Origin: Marinilabilia rubra
GTDB taxonomy: Bacteria; Bacteroidota; Bacteroidia; Bacteroidales; Marinilabiliaceae
Assembly (NCBI RefSeq): GCF_003121985.1
Contig: NZ_QEWP01000025.1
Location: 1-48,497 of the forward strand
Length of the DNA stretch: 48,497 bases
Direction of reading: 5' to 3'
This document shows, piece by piece, positions 1 to 9,734 of this stretch; the first letter of the stretch is position 1; every line of letters begins with the position of its first letter. The notes beneath the pieces are model-generated. The model was given only the letters and a program-made list of their open reading frames with translations. It was not told the DNA's origin and did no database searches. The position numbers and the translations under genes were made by a program.

Positions 1-837
1 ATTAGAAATGATAAACCAAACCTTTGATTTTGTGAATATTCCACTGCATCAATCTGCTTAGCCTGACGGCTATGCCTGAAAGGGGCCAACTAATTCGGAA
101 AGCGAGAGCTTCCTGGATGAATTCCGTAGGTTGATCGAAGAGAGTTGAATTAAGATCGATGATACCTTTTTCCTGATTGATTAAGTTAACTGACAGGGAT
201 CAAGATGCAAAGAGCTCGACCTGCAAAAGAGCTGGAGGATGTTGACCCCTTATCAGGGATCTTAGGGGGAGATAGTGCATCCAATCCCCGGGACTTTCGC
301 CCCGGGGGTATTCGGATTCGCCGCTTTCAGCGACAGGGAGGTTCTTCTGTATGAGGGGGGCTTTTCAAGTGTTCGATGTTTCTTGTACGTTCCTGATAAG
401 AGGCCAACTATTCCGGATATTGTAGTGGGTTATGAGATGTTGGCCTCATTCAAAAACTAATCATATCCATATATTCACCCCTGGCAGGTGTGCCCGGGGT
501 TATTTAAATTTGCCCCCCTGTCTGCCCTGCTTACTGCCAGGCAGGCATTGGTGGAATTTAATAAAATCGCCATTTTAAACTACAGCCAAGTTTAACTAAG
601 TAGTGTAACCTGAATAATTCATAAATAATTTAGTGCGATGGCCAACCACCTGCAAAATATGAACGTCATCTTTAAAATTGATTTGAAAATAATTCACTAT
701 TTTCCCTCATCAATTTCATCTGCGGTTGTCCATATTTCTTGCTGTTTGACCATCTCATCACAATAATTCATGAATAAATCAGACTAAGAGTGAAGGCATA
801 AAAAAGGTGTCCTGCAACCAGAACACCATTTTGAGAA
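1..837. other. Gene-poor region with GC-rich hairpins and decayed sequence
   Basis: I see no convincing gene here. A 61-codon open frame at 275-460 has no recognisable domain, and the frames around it are broken by stops, so it may be decayed coding sequence. Two GC-rich inverted repeats stand out: CCCCGGG...CCCGGGG near 286-307 and ACCCC..GGC...GCC..GGGGT near 477-501. An imperfect 21-base direct repeat (AATAATTCATRAATAAWTYAG) occurs at 613-633 and 762-782. Together this suggests a relic of mobile or repetitive DNA, but no transposase could be identified. Confidence 0.4.
799..830 (-). terminator. Intrinsic terminator of the bTHX gene
   Basis: GGTGT-c-CTG and CAG-a-ACACC pair around a CAAC loop (806-827), followed on the minus strand by a T run (800-805). 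It sits 8 bases after the bTHX stop codon. Confidence 0.7.
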
Positions 838-954
838 TTAAGCTTTTTGGGCTTCCGCCTTCTTTTTCGATTTTTCAATGTGCCTTGGACGGCTTTTGCC
901 GTAGGACTTCAAAAAAAGTTTTCCTTTTTTGGTTTTACTATCGCCTTTTCCCAT
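838..954 (-). CDS. 30S ribosomal protein bTHX
   Basis: A 38-residue, strongly basic protein starting MGKGDSKTKKGK and continuing with the GKSRPR motif, then a lysine/alanine-rich tail. The MGKGDxKTxxGK start and the downstream S-R-P-R are the signature of the small-subunit protein THX found in Bacteroidota. In Thermus the homologue stabilises the head of the 30S subunit. The gene stands alone, is read from ATG at 954 to TAA at 838, and has its own terminator just downstream. It is too short for usual ORF cut-offs. The tail (HIEKSKKKAEAQKA) is longer than in the shortest family members, which does not affect the call. Confidence 0.9.
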   Translation of the reverse strand: MGKGDSKTKKGKLFLKSYGKSRPRHIEKSKKKAEAQKA

Positions 955-1085
955 AATCAAATTGAGCTTTAGTGATTAAAATTCGTTTTGACTTTGAAAA
1001 TTGTTGACAGATTTTTGTTCAACAAACCACAAAACTAATAAATGTGTTGCGGAATTCATATTTTTCAGAAAACTAATTCAGATAT

Positions 1086-2138
1086 TTAATGCTCCACATC
1101 AAAGAAAAGCTTGTAATAGTTCATTCCCCGATCTCTGTCAAATCCTTTTTCTATATGGTCGCGCTTTCCATGTACGTATACATGAAAGTTTTTATCCAGT
1201 TTTAGAATTGATTTGAAATGTTTTTTCTCGGTTTTAACTGCACTTTTGGAGATATCAAAATTATCATTTAAGGGCATCGCCTTTTCATCCTCAAACACCT
1301 GTTGATAATCATTAAAAGCTTCAATAACCTCTGGCTGGCGGATCACTTGCTGTTCAAAATCGTCCTTTTTAAAGTTATTGTTCTTATCGAAAAAATCGAT
1401 GGAACGGTTCAGCATGTCAATCTGATCAGGCTTCGGGACTTCGTGTTCATCATTAAATACATCTGTTACAAAGTCCTTACACAAATTCAGATAATTACGG
1501 GTAAAGTAGTAATTATCCTCACGGGGCATTAATCCGAGGAAATCATCTTTCCAGAAATGAGCTTCATTCCCTTTATTCACATTATCAACCATACAAACCT
1601 TGTAACCTGCCTCTTTCTCTGTATTGAAAACAATACAACCTTTGTCCAGTTTTCGAATATTAATTCCCTCCTGAGTGCCCAGTTCAAAAGTTTGATCTTT
1701 CAGATATACTTTCAAAAAGGTCTCCTTATTCTCACTTTTGAAAATGCCAATTCCATCAGTTACTTCTCCATCAACCACACAATTACTGAAATAAGCCATA
1801 TAAAACTCACCACTTCGTATTTTCGGATGATTGGATTGTTCGTACAAATGTTCAGCCGCCTGAATGGATAAATCGTAGAGCTTATCGGGGCTATCGAAAA
1901 CCGACGAAACAAGTTGAAAAACCGGGTTATTTTCAGGCTGTTCATTTTCATCGGTAAAATTAAAATAGGCCTCTGTTTTAAAAGGCTTAAAGAAATAAGA
2001 GAGTAAAACATCTCCCACCACTTCATCGTCGAAAAGCCGCAACGGACTTTTGGAATATTTAACAGGTTCTCCTTCAGTGCGACTTCCGATGTGATGCACA
2101 ACAATGTTTTCTATGGTAACTTGCGAGTAGTCAATCAT
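1086..2138 (-). CDS. Nucleoid-associated protein, NdpA/YejK family
   Basis: A 350-residue soluble protein with no signal peptide or membrane segment. Its overall pattern, from the start (IENIVVHHIGSR) to the end (YYKLFFDVEH) with mixed alpha/beta sequence between, matches the NdpA/YejK family (PF04245), whose members bind the nucleoid; the biochemical role is poorly known. The length fits the family (about 330-350). It is a stand-alone gene downstream of the GH13 gene with a 74-base gap, and has its own TAnnTTTG motif at 2165-2172. The family call rests on sequence resemblance from memory. Confidence 0.75.
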   Translation of the reverse strand: MIDYSQVTIENIVVHHIGSRTEGEPVKYSKSPLRLFDDEVVGDVLLSYFFKPFKTEAYFNFTDENEQPENNPVFQLVSSVFDSPDKLYDLSIQAAEHLYEQSNHPKIRSGEFYMAYFSNCVVDGEVTDGIGIFKSENKETFLKVYLKDQTFELGTQEGINIRKLDKGCIVFNTEKEAGYKVCMVDNVNKGNEAHFWKDDFLGLMPREDNYYFTRNYLNLCKDFVTDVFNDEHEVPKPDQIDMLNRSIDFFDKNNNFKKDDFEQQVIRQPEVIEAFNDYQQVFEDEKAMPLNDNFDISKSAVKTEKKHFKSILKLDKNFHVYVHGKRDHIEKGFDRDRGMNYYKLFFDVEH

Positions 2139-2164
2139 AATTATGCGCTGATCATTTTAACCCA

Positions 2165-2172
2165 CAAATTTA
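2165..2172 (-). promoter_or_regulatory. Bacteroidota -7 motif upstream of the ndpA-like gene
   Basis: TAAATTTG (TAnnTTTG) on the minus strand, 27 bases before the start codon at 2138. No good -33 TTTG at 19-21 bases spacing was found, so only half the promoter is supported. Confidence 0.4.
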
Positions 2173-2212
2173 GAAAAAACATCAAATAAAAGGCATTAAA
2201 AAAGCCAATCTA

Positions 2213-3973
2213 TCACATTCGTTTCATTTGCTGATATTTAAGCTCATATATGGAGACACTTCTTTTTCTCAAAAATCCGCCAAATCCGGTGTTCAAAGCT
2301 ATTTCAGCGGGGAATTGTATCATTTTATTCATCTTCAACAAGTCCTGCCCCTCAAAATACAAACGATCATTAAGCCCTGCCATTTCAAAAAAATGGGATG
2401 GAACCTGCAAGCGGTAATCGAGGTCTTTATCCGAGAAATTAGCCACTACCAGCAATAGTTGGTTATCTATATATCTGAAAAAGGCATATAAAGAGGAGCA
2501 GTTGAAAGCCGGATTCCGAAGGTTACTCCACATGAGATCGTAGAATTCCCCCTTAGAAATAGCCGGCTCTTTTTTGGAGAGATTTAAAATTCTTGAATAT
2601 AAACCTCTTAAAATCAGCGAATATTCCGGGAGTTGACCGGTCGATTTCTCAACATCACTGATCCAATTCTGAACAAGAGGTAAACCCCAATAATCATAAA
2701 TAGTAGTACGACCATCAACACCACTAAATCCCTCTTCATCCATTCCAGTTTCACCCAGTTCCTGACCAAAATATATCAACAATGGATTTTGCTGCATGGC
2801 AGCCATAACTGCCAATCCGGGAATGGCATTCAATGGATCTCGGGCAAAAAAGTCACTTGCAATACGCTGCTCATCATGATTCTCCAAAAAATATAACATA
2901 TGATGCTGGAACCCTTCCACGCCCTGCCAGCAGGAAGTTATTTCAATGGCCGGGCGTTTTTGCATAATTACCCCCCGCATGGTATTGTAGAACAACTCTT
3001 TATCGTAAAGAAAATCAAAGCCCCCTTTAAAAATATAGTCGTGATACTTATCCGGATTATATATCTCAGCGATGAATTGTATCGATGGGTAATGATTACG
3101 AACCTCAGCGATCATCCATTTCCAGAATTCAAGAGGCACCATTTCTGCCATATCGCACCTGAAGGCATCCACACTCTTTGATGCCCAAAACAAAACAACA
3201 TCTTTCATTTTAAGCCAGGTATCAGGAATAGGGTCAAAATACTTTTCCCCGGTTTCAAAATCAATTCCATAATTCAGCTTGACGGTCTCATACCAATCTG
3301 TAATGGAGGGGGTGGCTTTGAAACAATCATTACCGGTAACCCTTGCCGGAAATTCCTCCCAGGGATAACCATCCTCTGTCTGAACCGGAGAAACAAAACT
3401 TTCGTCAGGTATATAATAAAAATTATTCTTTGGTGAAAAATCAAGTGATGGATCATCAGCTGCTCCAAAATCCTTTACCCCCTCAGGTTTGCTGTCTGAA
3501 ACATAATGACGTGAAAGATGATTGGGTACCAGATCAATTACTACTTTCAGATTAGCTTCATGTGTCCGTTGCACAAGTGCTTCAAACTCTTTCATTCGTT
3601 TAGGTATGGACTCGGCCAAATCCGGATCCACATCATAATAATCCTTTATGGCATAAGGAGATCCGGCTTCACCCTTTACAATATCAGCGGAGTCACGATC
3701 TATTCTGTAATTGGAATAATCGGAAAGCTGAGCATGCTCTATCACCCCTGTATACCAAACATGTGTAGCCCCAAAATCAGAAATATCATTAAGAATAACC
3801 GGATTAATATCATTTAATTTTCCACAACCATTTTCTTCAATGGTCCCTCCTTTTATATTTTTTGTCCCTTTGTTGGCAAAAATCCGTGGAATTAATTGAT
3901 ATATTACCGGACGCCCAGTTTGTTTACTTTCATCCATATTAATAACTTTTTTCCTTCCCTGAAATTCGATCAA
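2213..3973 (-). CDS. GH13 alpha-amylase family enzyme
   Basis: A 586-residue glycoside hydrolase of family 13. Counting from the first ATG, the (beta/alpha)8 motifs are in order: DLVPNH (147-152), DAFRCDMAE with nucleophile Asp274, FIAEIYN with acid/base Glu303, and ENHDEQR with the third acidic residue Asp367. A C-terminal beta domain follows (about 490-570). No signal peptide is visible, so it probably acts in the cytoplasm on alpha-glucans or maltodextrins; the exact substrate cannot be read from sequence. The true start may be Met13 (3937), because conserved sequence begins at PVIYQLIPR and a purine-rich AGGGAAGGA lies upstream of that codon. It diverges from the secreted metallopeptidase-like gene at 4088. 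Confidence 0.85.
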   Translation of the reverse strand: MIEFQGRKKVINMDESKQTGRPVIYQLIPRIFANKGTKNIKGGTIEENGCGKLNDINPVILNDISDFGATHVWYTGVIEHAQLSDYSNYRIDRDSADIVKGEAGSPYAIKDYYDVDPDLAESIPKRMKEFEALVQRTHEANLKVVIDLVPNHLSRHYVSDSKPEGVKDFGAADDPSLDFSPKNNFYYIPDESFVSPVQTEDGYPWEEFPARVTGNDCFKATPSITDWYETVKLNYGIDFETGEKYFDPIPDTWLKMKDVVLFWASKSVDAFRCDMAEMVPLEFWKWMIAEVRNHYPSIQFIAEIYNPDKYHDYIFKGGFDFLYDKELFYNTMRGVIMQKRPAIEITSCWQGVEGFQHHMLYFLENHDEQRIASDFFARDPLNAIPGLAVMAAMQQNPLLIYFGQELGETGMDEEGFSGVDGRTTIYDYWGLPLVQNWISDVEKSTGQLPEYSLILRGLYSRILNLSKKEPAISKGEFYDLMWSNLRNPAFNCSSLYAFFRYIDNQLLLVVANFSDKDLDYRLQVPSHFFEMAGLNDRLYFEGQDLLKMNKMIQFPAEIALNTGFGGFLRKRSVSIYELKYQQMKRM

Positions 3974-4031
3974 ACCATTTTACTGCTCATCGGTCATTAA
4001 TGGAAAAAAACTCATATCCCGATAAAACGAT

Positions 4032-4039
4032 TATTTTTG
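4032..4039 (+). promoter_or_regulatory. Putative -7 motif for the gene at 4088
   Basis: TATTTTTG fits TAnnTTTG and lies 49 bases before the start codon. A -33 element is not evident. Confidence 0.35.
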
Positions 4040-4087
4040 TTTGTTGTTTACAAATATCCGCCTTTCACGAATGCTTAGTCAACTTAT

Positions 4088-7066
4088 ATGCTGAAAAAAA
4101 TTTACATAACTGCTCTGTTTTTAATATTACCCCTATTTACTGTGCTTTCTCAGTATTACTCATCAGGTGCCGATCCGGCTTCCATAAAATGGAAATCTAT
4201 AAACAATGAACGCTTCCGAATGGTTTTCCCGGAAGAATTCTCACGTGCTGCTACGGATTTAGCCTTCTTTCTGGACAGTATTGCTCCCAAAATTGAAGCG
4301 ACACTCGATCATACTCCCCGAAAAATTGATATTCTTATTCATTCGCATTCGACTTACACCAATGGTTTTGTATCCTGGGCCCCCAGAAGAATTGAGCTGT
4401 ACCCCAATCCGGATCAGGATATATACAGTACCGACTGGTTGAAACAATTGGCCTTGCATGAATACAGGCACATTGTACAAATAGATAAGCTAAGACAGGG
4501 ATTTACAAGGTATGTTTCCTGGCTGACAGGAGAACAGGCAACCGGAGCAGCATTAGGAGCTTATCTTCCTATGTGGTTTATAGAGGGAGATGCTGTTGTT
4601 ACAGAAACCACTTTAAGCAAAAGTGGCAGAGGCAGAACCCCTGTTTTTTCCCAATCGTTAAGAGCAAGAATAAGCAAATACGGTCCGGATAAATACGATA
4701 AAGCCTATCTTGGTTCCTACAAAGAATATATCCCCAATTATTATCAAATGGGTTATCACCTGACTGCCGAAATTCGAAAAAGATATGGGACTGAAATATG
4801 GGAAGAAGTAATAAGAAATGTGGGAAGAAACAGTTGGTCTTTGATTCCTTTCAGGCAAAAGCTGCAAAAAACCGGATACAACAGTCCCAGTAAATTGTAT
4901 AAGGCTATATATGACAGTCTTGCAGTGGAATGGAAAAAACACGAAGAGTCCATACATTTAACACACAATATCCCCATCGCAAAACAAGAGAATTCGTACT
5001 CAAACATTGAATACCCCGTAATCACTGACCAGGGGGATATTTTTGCAGAGATAAACGGGCCGGGCTTAAGAACCAGAATTGTGCAAATAAAATCCGGAGA
5101 AATAAACGGAACGATTGATTTTACCGGATATAGAGAAAATGGGCCCGTTGCAGCCAATGAACGATGGGTGGCCTGGGCAGAAACGAAGCCCCATATTCGC
5201 TGGCCAAATGCTGACTATTCTATCATTCGGGTATATAATCGCAAAGATGGAAAAACATTCACTCTTAAGAACGATTCCCGGTTTTTTGCCCCTTCACTGG
5301 CCCCGGCCAGCGACACCCTTGTGGTGGTTGAATCAAATGAAGCTTATTCCTTTTTCATTACATTGATTGAGATTCAATCGGGTAAAATCATTAAGCAAAT
5401 CCCCATCCCAGGCAATAAATACCCCATTCATCCCCGCTGGACAGATTCCCAGGGAAGGATAGTGATGGTTCTATTGAGTGATGCAGGGAAAGAAATTGTT
5501 GAGCTTGACACTGAGCAGGAAGAGTGGAAGCAATTGCGAAAACCGGCTTTTGACGAGCCCAAATACCCCACTGTAACAGATAATAAGCTATTGTTTACAG
5601 CATCCACCCTTCATTCTGAAGAGATATTCAAAAAAGACCTGGAAACCGGTCAGACATCACAGATTACAAAATCCAGGTTTGGTGCAACCACCCCCCTTTT
5701 AGATCCCGAAAACGAAAAGATATTCTACTTAAATTATACAGCAAAAGGCTATAAACTGGTTTCAACTGAGATGGATCAAACCTTCAAAGAGGATGTAGAA
5801 CCGGCAAACTTAACCAATCCTCTTGTTGAAAAACTAACTGAGCAGGAACCATCAATACCAAATAGTCACAAACAAAAGTTATTTTCAATTGAGCCATACA
5901 GTAAATGGAATCTTTTCAACCTTCACAGCTGGGCACCAGCCTACATCGATATTGATGAAACATTGATTGCCCCGGGGGTTACACTAATGAGTCAAAACCT
6001 TTTAGGCACAGCTATTACCAGAATGGGATACAATGCAAACAAGTCTGAAAGCCGGGAAAAATTTGATGCGGGATTTACTTACCGAGGCTGGTTTCCGGTA
6101 ATTGATTTTGACGTAAAGTGGGGAGACTTCTCCGAAACTTTTGATGGCTATTATACAGATAACAATCAAATTTTCTCAATAAGGCAACTGGGGAAAGAAA
6201 AACAACTTAAACTGGAATCAGGTATTCGTGTGCCTTTGGATATAAGTATAGGAAAGTGGAATCGCATTATTCAACCCCGAATAAAGCTTTCATGGCAGAA
6301 AAATTCCAATCGTATTTATGAACAAACCAACTGGGATCAATACCCTGATGGCTCTCTGGTCAAGACAGGAGAGTCAGAGTTCATTGAAATTCCTGACCTG
6401 GACTACTGGGGGATGGAATACAGTCTGTATTTTCACAACAAACTCCGTGGAACATCAAGAGATGTGAATACCAGATGGGGCCAAACAATCAGTCTCATTT
6501 ACCGTCATACCCCATGGGGAAATTACAACTCCGGTGATGCTTATGCTGCCAGCAGCCGCATCTATCTTCCGGGGATAGGCAAACATCAGGCACTTGTTCT
6601 GGAAAATGCCTGGCAAAATAAAACCAACGGGGACCAGGTAGATTCAGAACTTCCATATAAAGTATTCCAGAGATTTGGGGATCTGATCTCACTCCCCAGA
6701 GGATACAGCTTTATTAAAAACGATGACATGTACCTGTTTCGAAGCTCCTACCAAATGCCACTTTGGAATCCCGATTTATCATTCGGAGGGGTGGCTTATA
6801 TAAAACGATTTCGTTTAAATGCTTTTTTCGATGCTGCCATTGCCAATTATGAATTGGACTATATTGAAGAAAACAACACAGAAAATTTCTCTAACTGGTT
6901 TACTTCAACCGGAATCGAACTGATGGCAGATTTTCATCCTTTCAGATTTGTTTTGCCTTTCAGTATTGGTTATCGCGGCGGGTTCAGAGATGCCGACAAT
7001 ACTTTCTTTCATGAGGCTATCTTTTCAACAAGTTTCAACAGTTTCCTAATCAATAAAAGAAAATGA
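4088..7066 (+). CDS. Secreted HExxH peptidase-like protein with propeller and C-terminal barrel-like regions
   Basis: A 992-residue protein with a signal peptide (residues 1-21, ending LSQ). Residues 25-280 carry LHEYRHIVQ (HExxH at 124-128) and, 38 residues on, WFIEGDAV with Glu166 as a likely third zinc ligand; this is the gluzincin pattern of peptidase-MA-like proteins. Residues about 290-590 look like WD40/PD40-type beta-propeller repeats. Residues about 620-992 are rich in alternating aromatic beta-strands (for example FRLNAFFDAAIANYELDY) and end in strand-like sequence, suggesting an outer-membrane beta-barrel. The zinc motif is seen; activity and topology are inferred. The gene is monocistronic with a hairpin about 135 bases downstream. 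Confidence 0.7.
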   Translation: MLKKIYITALFLILPLFTVLSQYYSSGADPASIKWKSINNERFRMVFPEEFSRAATDLAFFLDSIAPKIEATLDHTPRKIDILIHSHSTYTNGFVSWAPRRIELYPNPDQDIYSTDWLKQLALHEYRHIVQIDKLRQGFTRYVSWLTGEQATGAALGAYLPMWFIEGDAVVTETTLSKSGRGRTPVFSQSLRARISKYGPDKYDKAYLGSYKEYIPNYYQMGYHLTAEIRKRYGTEIWEEVIRNVGRNSWSLIPFRQKLQKTGYNSPSKLYKAIYDSLAVEWKKHEESIHLTHNIPIAKQENSYSNIEYPVITDQGDIFAEINGPGLRTRIVQIKSGEINGTIDFTGYRENGPVAANERWVAWAETKPHIRWPNADYSIIRVYNRKDGKTFTLKNDSRFFAPSLAPASDTLVVVESNEAYSFFITLIEIQSGKIIKQIPIPGNKYPIHPRWTDSQGRIVMVLLSDAGKEIVELDTEQEEWKQLRKPAFDEPKYPTVTDNKLLFTASTLHSEEIFKKDLETGQTSQITKSRFGATTPLLDPENEKIFYLNYTAKGYKLVSTEMDQTFKEDVEPANLTNPLVEKLTEQEPSIPNSHKQKLFSIEPYSKWNLFNLHSWAPAYIDIDETLIAPGVTLMSQNLLGTAITRMGYNANKSESREKFDAGFTYRGWFPVIDFDVKWGDFSETFDGYYTDNNQIFSIRQLGKEKQLKLESGIRVPLDISIGKWNRIIQPRIKLSWQKNSNRIYEQTNWDQYPDGSLVKTGESEFIEIPDLDYWGMEYSLYFHNKLRGTSRDVNTRWGQTISLIYRHTPWGNYNSGDAYAASSRIYLPGIGKHQALVLENAWQNKTNGDQVDSELPYKVFQRFGDLISLPRGYSFIKNDDMYLFRSSYQMPLWNPDLSFGGVAYIKRFRLNAFFDAAIANYELDYIEENNTENFSNWFTSTGIELMADFHPFRFVLPFSIGYRGGFRDADNTFFHEAIFSTSFNSFLINKRK

Positions 7067-7394
7067 AAGGTTCATGAATGTAGAATCAATAAAATATCAA
7101 GAGGGGAGGTTCCAAAAAATCATCATAAATTCCATCAGACTCCTTAAATCGGGAATTACGGAATGAAGTCCAGATCGGAAAGCCTTTATTAATCTCAAGT
7201 AACCTTATTGAAAAACAAAAAGCAATAGGTTATCTTTTTATTACAATTCCGAATTGAAGCACCCGTGCCTGGATGCACAGCACCAACAATTGGTATGAAA
7301 CCTTTTATTTGTCATGATTTTACATTATATTTCTAATTCGAATTTAATTTAATGAAAAGTTAACAGAATACTTTTCAACTTAATCCCCTTTTTT
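7067..7394. other. Intergenic region between the peptidase-like and kinase genes
   Basis: 328 bases without a gene. It holds a terminator-like hairpin (listed separately) and, just before the kinase start, an AT-rich stretch with no exact TAnnTTTG motif. I see no small coding frame worth calling. Confidence 0.5.
7200..7241 (+). terminator. Terminator-like hairpin
   Basis: TAACC-t-TATTG pairs with CAATAGGTTA (7200-7210 with 7223-7232) and is followed by TCTTTTTATT. It is downstream of the gene ending at 7066 and upstream of the kinase. Confidence 0.55.
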
Positions 7395-9716
7395 ATGCCA
7401 AAATCTTACAAACATAAGAATGAAAAGCTATTGGCTGAGATTGAAGAGCTAAAAGAAAAAGTTGCCAGACTCAAAAAGGCAAGGGGAACAGAATCCGGCA
7501 AACTGGCCGAAAACAACAAAATATATCAACAGGCGCAGGCAATAGCCAATATTGGAAGCTGGAAAGTAGATCTTAAAACCGGGGAGGTCAATGCCTCCTG
7601 GCAGTCTTATAATATTTACGGTATTGATAAAGATAAGACCTTGGATTTACAAGAAATACAAAAATTCCCACTTCCTGAATATCGCCTCAATCTTGACAAA
7701 GCACTAAAAAATCTTATTGAAAGAAACGAGGATTACAACGTGACTTTCAAGATTACAAGAAAATGTGATAAAGAAATCCGAACAATACACTCTGTTGCAG
7801 AGTACAATCAAGAGGAACAAGCCATTATCGGAACCATTCAGGACATTACGGAACAAGTGAATGCCCGAAAAGAACTTCAGAAAAGTGAAAGGAAATTCAG
7901 AAGTATTTTTAAAAAACATAAGGCTGTTCAACTCATAATAGATTCTGAGACCGGAAGAATTGTTGATGCAAATGAAGCAGCCGAGAAATTTTATGGGTGG
8001 AGCGTTGCAACCCTCAAAACAAAAAATATTTCTGAAATAAATACGCTTCCTGAGCATATCATTAAAAGGTTGATGAAGCAGGTCAGGTCTTCAGAAAACA
8101 TGAACCTGGAATTCCGTCATCGCAGAGCAGACGGGTCTATTTGTGAAATTGCCTCCATATCAAGCATAATACCTATAGAGGGGAAAAAATACATCCATTC
8201 CTTTATTCAGGATAATACAACTAAAAAAGCCACTGAGCAAAAATTGATGCTCCTAAGCCGTTCTGTAGAGCAGAGTCCTGTTTTGATTATAATTACTGAT
8301 AACAAAGGAAAAATAGAGTATGTTAATCCGGCTTTTTCCGAAAAAACAGGCTATTCCCTAAACGAGGTTATAGACCAGACACCCGGAATCTTAAAATCCG
8401 GAAATCAATCTGAAGAATTTTACCGTGATTTATGGGGAACAATTCTCTCCGGAAAAAACTGGACCGGACAATTTCTGAATAAAAAAAAGAATGGAGATTT
8501 TTATTGGGAAAATGCTTTCATTTCCCCGATAATAAACAGTTCGGGCGAAATCACACATTTTGTTGCAGTAAAAGAAGACATTACTGAAAAGAAAAATGCC
8601 ACCCTCGAATTACAGGAGCGTGAAGCAAACCTTAAAGCTATTATAGAAAACTCTCTTGACAGCATTTGGTCTATCAATCAGGAATTCAAAATCCAATACC
8701 TTAACGATGTATTCAGGCAATCATTTTTCAATACTTTCGGTATTCTATTATCGAAAGGAGATGACATTGTGGAGGCCCTTCCAGAAACCATCAGGGAAAA
8801 ATGGCGCGATCGCTATTATAAAGTTTTAAATGGTCACAGAGTTACCTTCGAAGATAAAATAACTTCAAAAAAGCAGCCTGTTTACATTGAGGTTTCGATG
8901 AACCCAATTGTATTGCATGATGAAGTTGTCGGGGCTTCAATGTATGGAAGGAACATCACCGAAACCAAGCACTATGAATTCAACCTTATTTTGGCAAAAG
9001 AAAAAGCCATTGAAAGTGATCGGTTGAAATCCGCCTTCCTGGCAAATATGAGCCATGAAATCAGAACCCCCATGAATGGAATTATCGGCTTTACAAGTCT
9101 ATTGATGCAAGAAGATATTGACAATGAAGAGAGAAACCAATATCTAAAAATTATTCAGCAGTCGGGGCAACGCCTGCTGGATACCGTAAACGATCTGGTC
9201 GATATAAGCAGGATTGAAACCGGGCAAATAAGGCCCGTATACTCAAAACTGGATACCAATGAACAGATGCACTTTATTTATAGCTTTTTTAAGCCCCAGG
9301 CAAACGACAAAGGCATTGAACTCAAACTCTCCTCCCATATTACAATAAATGATGCTATCACTTATTCTGATCCTCATAAACTGGACTCAGTACTTACCAA
9401 TCTTGTAAAAAATGCAATTAAATATACAGATCAGGGCGAAATTGAAATAGGATGTTTGAAGGAGAATACTCACTTTCTGTTCTATGTCAAAGATACCGGT
9501 ATTGGAATCCCTGAAAACAAACAAGAAACTATCTTCAACCGGTTTGAGCAAGTGGACATTTCTGACACACGAGCTTTTGAAGGATCCGGATTGGGACTGT
9601 CCATTGCAAAAGCCTACGTGGAAATGCTTGGAGGTAAAATATGGGTGAAATCTAAAATTTTAGAAGGCTCTATCTTTTATTTCACCTTACCGGATCATAA
9701 GCCCAACTTTTCGTAA
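7395..9716 (+). CDS. PAS-domain sensor histidine kinase
   Basis: A 773-residue soluble kinase. It opens with a short coiled coil (residues 8-30), then four PAS-like domains at about 45-155, 165-280, 285-400 and 410-525; several end in the D-I-T-E type linker (IQDITEQ, KEDITEKK, GRNITETK). The HisKA region has LANMSHEIRTPMNG with phospho-acceptor His554. The ATPase domain shows the N box (VLTNLVKNAIKYT), G1 (DTGIGIP), F box (IFNRFEQVD) and G2 (GSGLGLSIAKA). There is no transmembrane segment and no receiver domain, so it likely senses a cytoplasmic or redox/ligand cue and phosphorylates a separate regulator. No response regulator is adjacent; the nearest one in this window is the LytTR protein at 25054. 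Confidence 0.9.
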   Translation: MPKSYKHKNEKLLAEIEELKEKVARLKKARGTESGKLAENNKIYQQAQAIANIGSWKVDLKTGEVNASWQSYNIYGIDKDKTLDLQEIQKFPLPEYRLNLDKALKNLIERNEDYNVTFKITRKCDKEIRTIHSVAEYNQEEQAIIGTIQDITEQVNARKELQKSERKFRSIFKKHKAVQLIIDSETGRIVDANEAAEKFYGWSVATLKTKNISEINTLPEHIIKRLMKQVRSSENMNLEFRHRRADGSICEIASISSIIPIEGKKYIHSFIQDNTTKKATEQKLMLLSRSVEQSPVLIIITDNKGKIEYVNPAFSEKTGYSLNEVIDQTPGILKSGNQSEEFYRDLWGTILSGKNWTGQFLNKKKNGDFYWENAFISPIINSSGEITHFVAVKEDITEKKNATLELQEREANLKAIIENSLDSIWSINQEFKIQYLNDVFRQSFFNTFGILLSKGDDIVEALPETIREKWRDRYYKVLNGHRVTFEDKITSKKQPVYIEVSMNPIVLHDEVVGASMYGRNITETKHYEFNLILAKEKAIESDRLKSAFLANMSHEIRTPMNGIIGFTSLLMQEDIDNEERNQYLKIIQQSGQRLLDTVNDLVDISRIETGQIRPVYSKLDTNEQMHFIYSFFKPQANDKGIELKLSSHITINDAITYSDPHKLDSVLTNLVKNAIKYTDQGEIEIGCLKENTHFLFYVKDTGIGIPENKQETIFNRFEQVDISDTRAFEGSGLGLSIAKAYVEMLGGKIWVKSKILEGSIFYFTLPDHKPNFS

Positions 9717-9734
9717 ATGACTGTTTTGAAGACA

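Noticed and set aside
275-460. 61-codon plus-strand frame at the left edge
   Set aside because: No domain, no start signal, and it spans GC-rich hairpins; more likely decayed or non-coding sequence.
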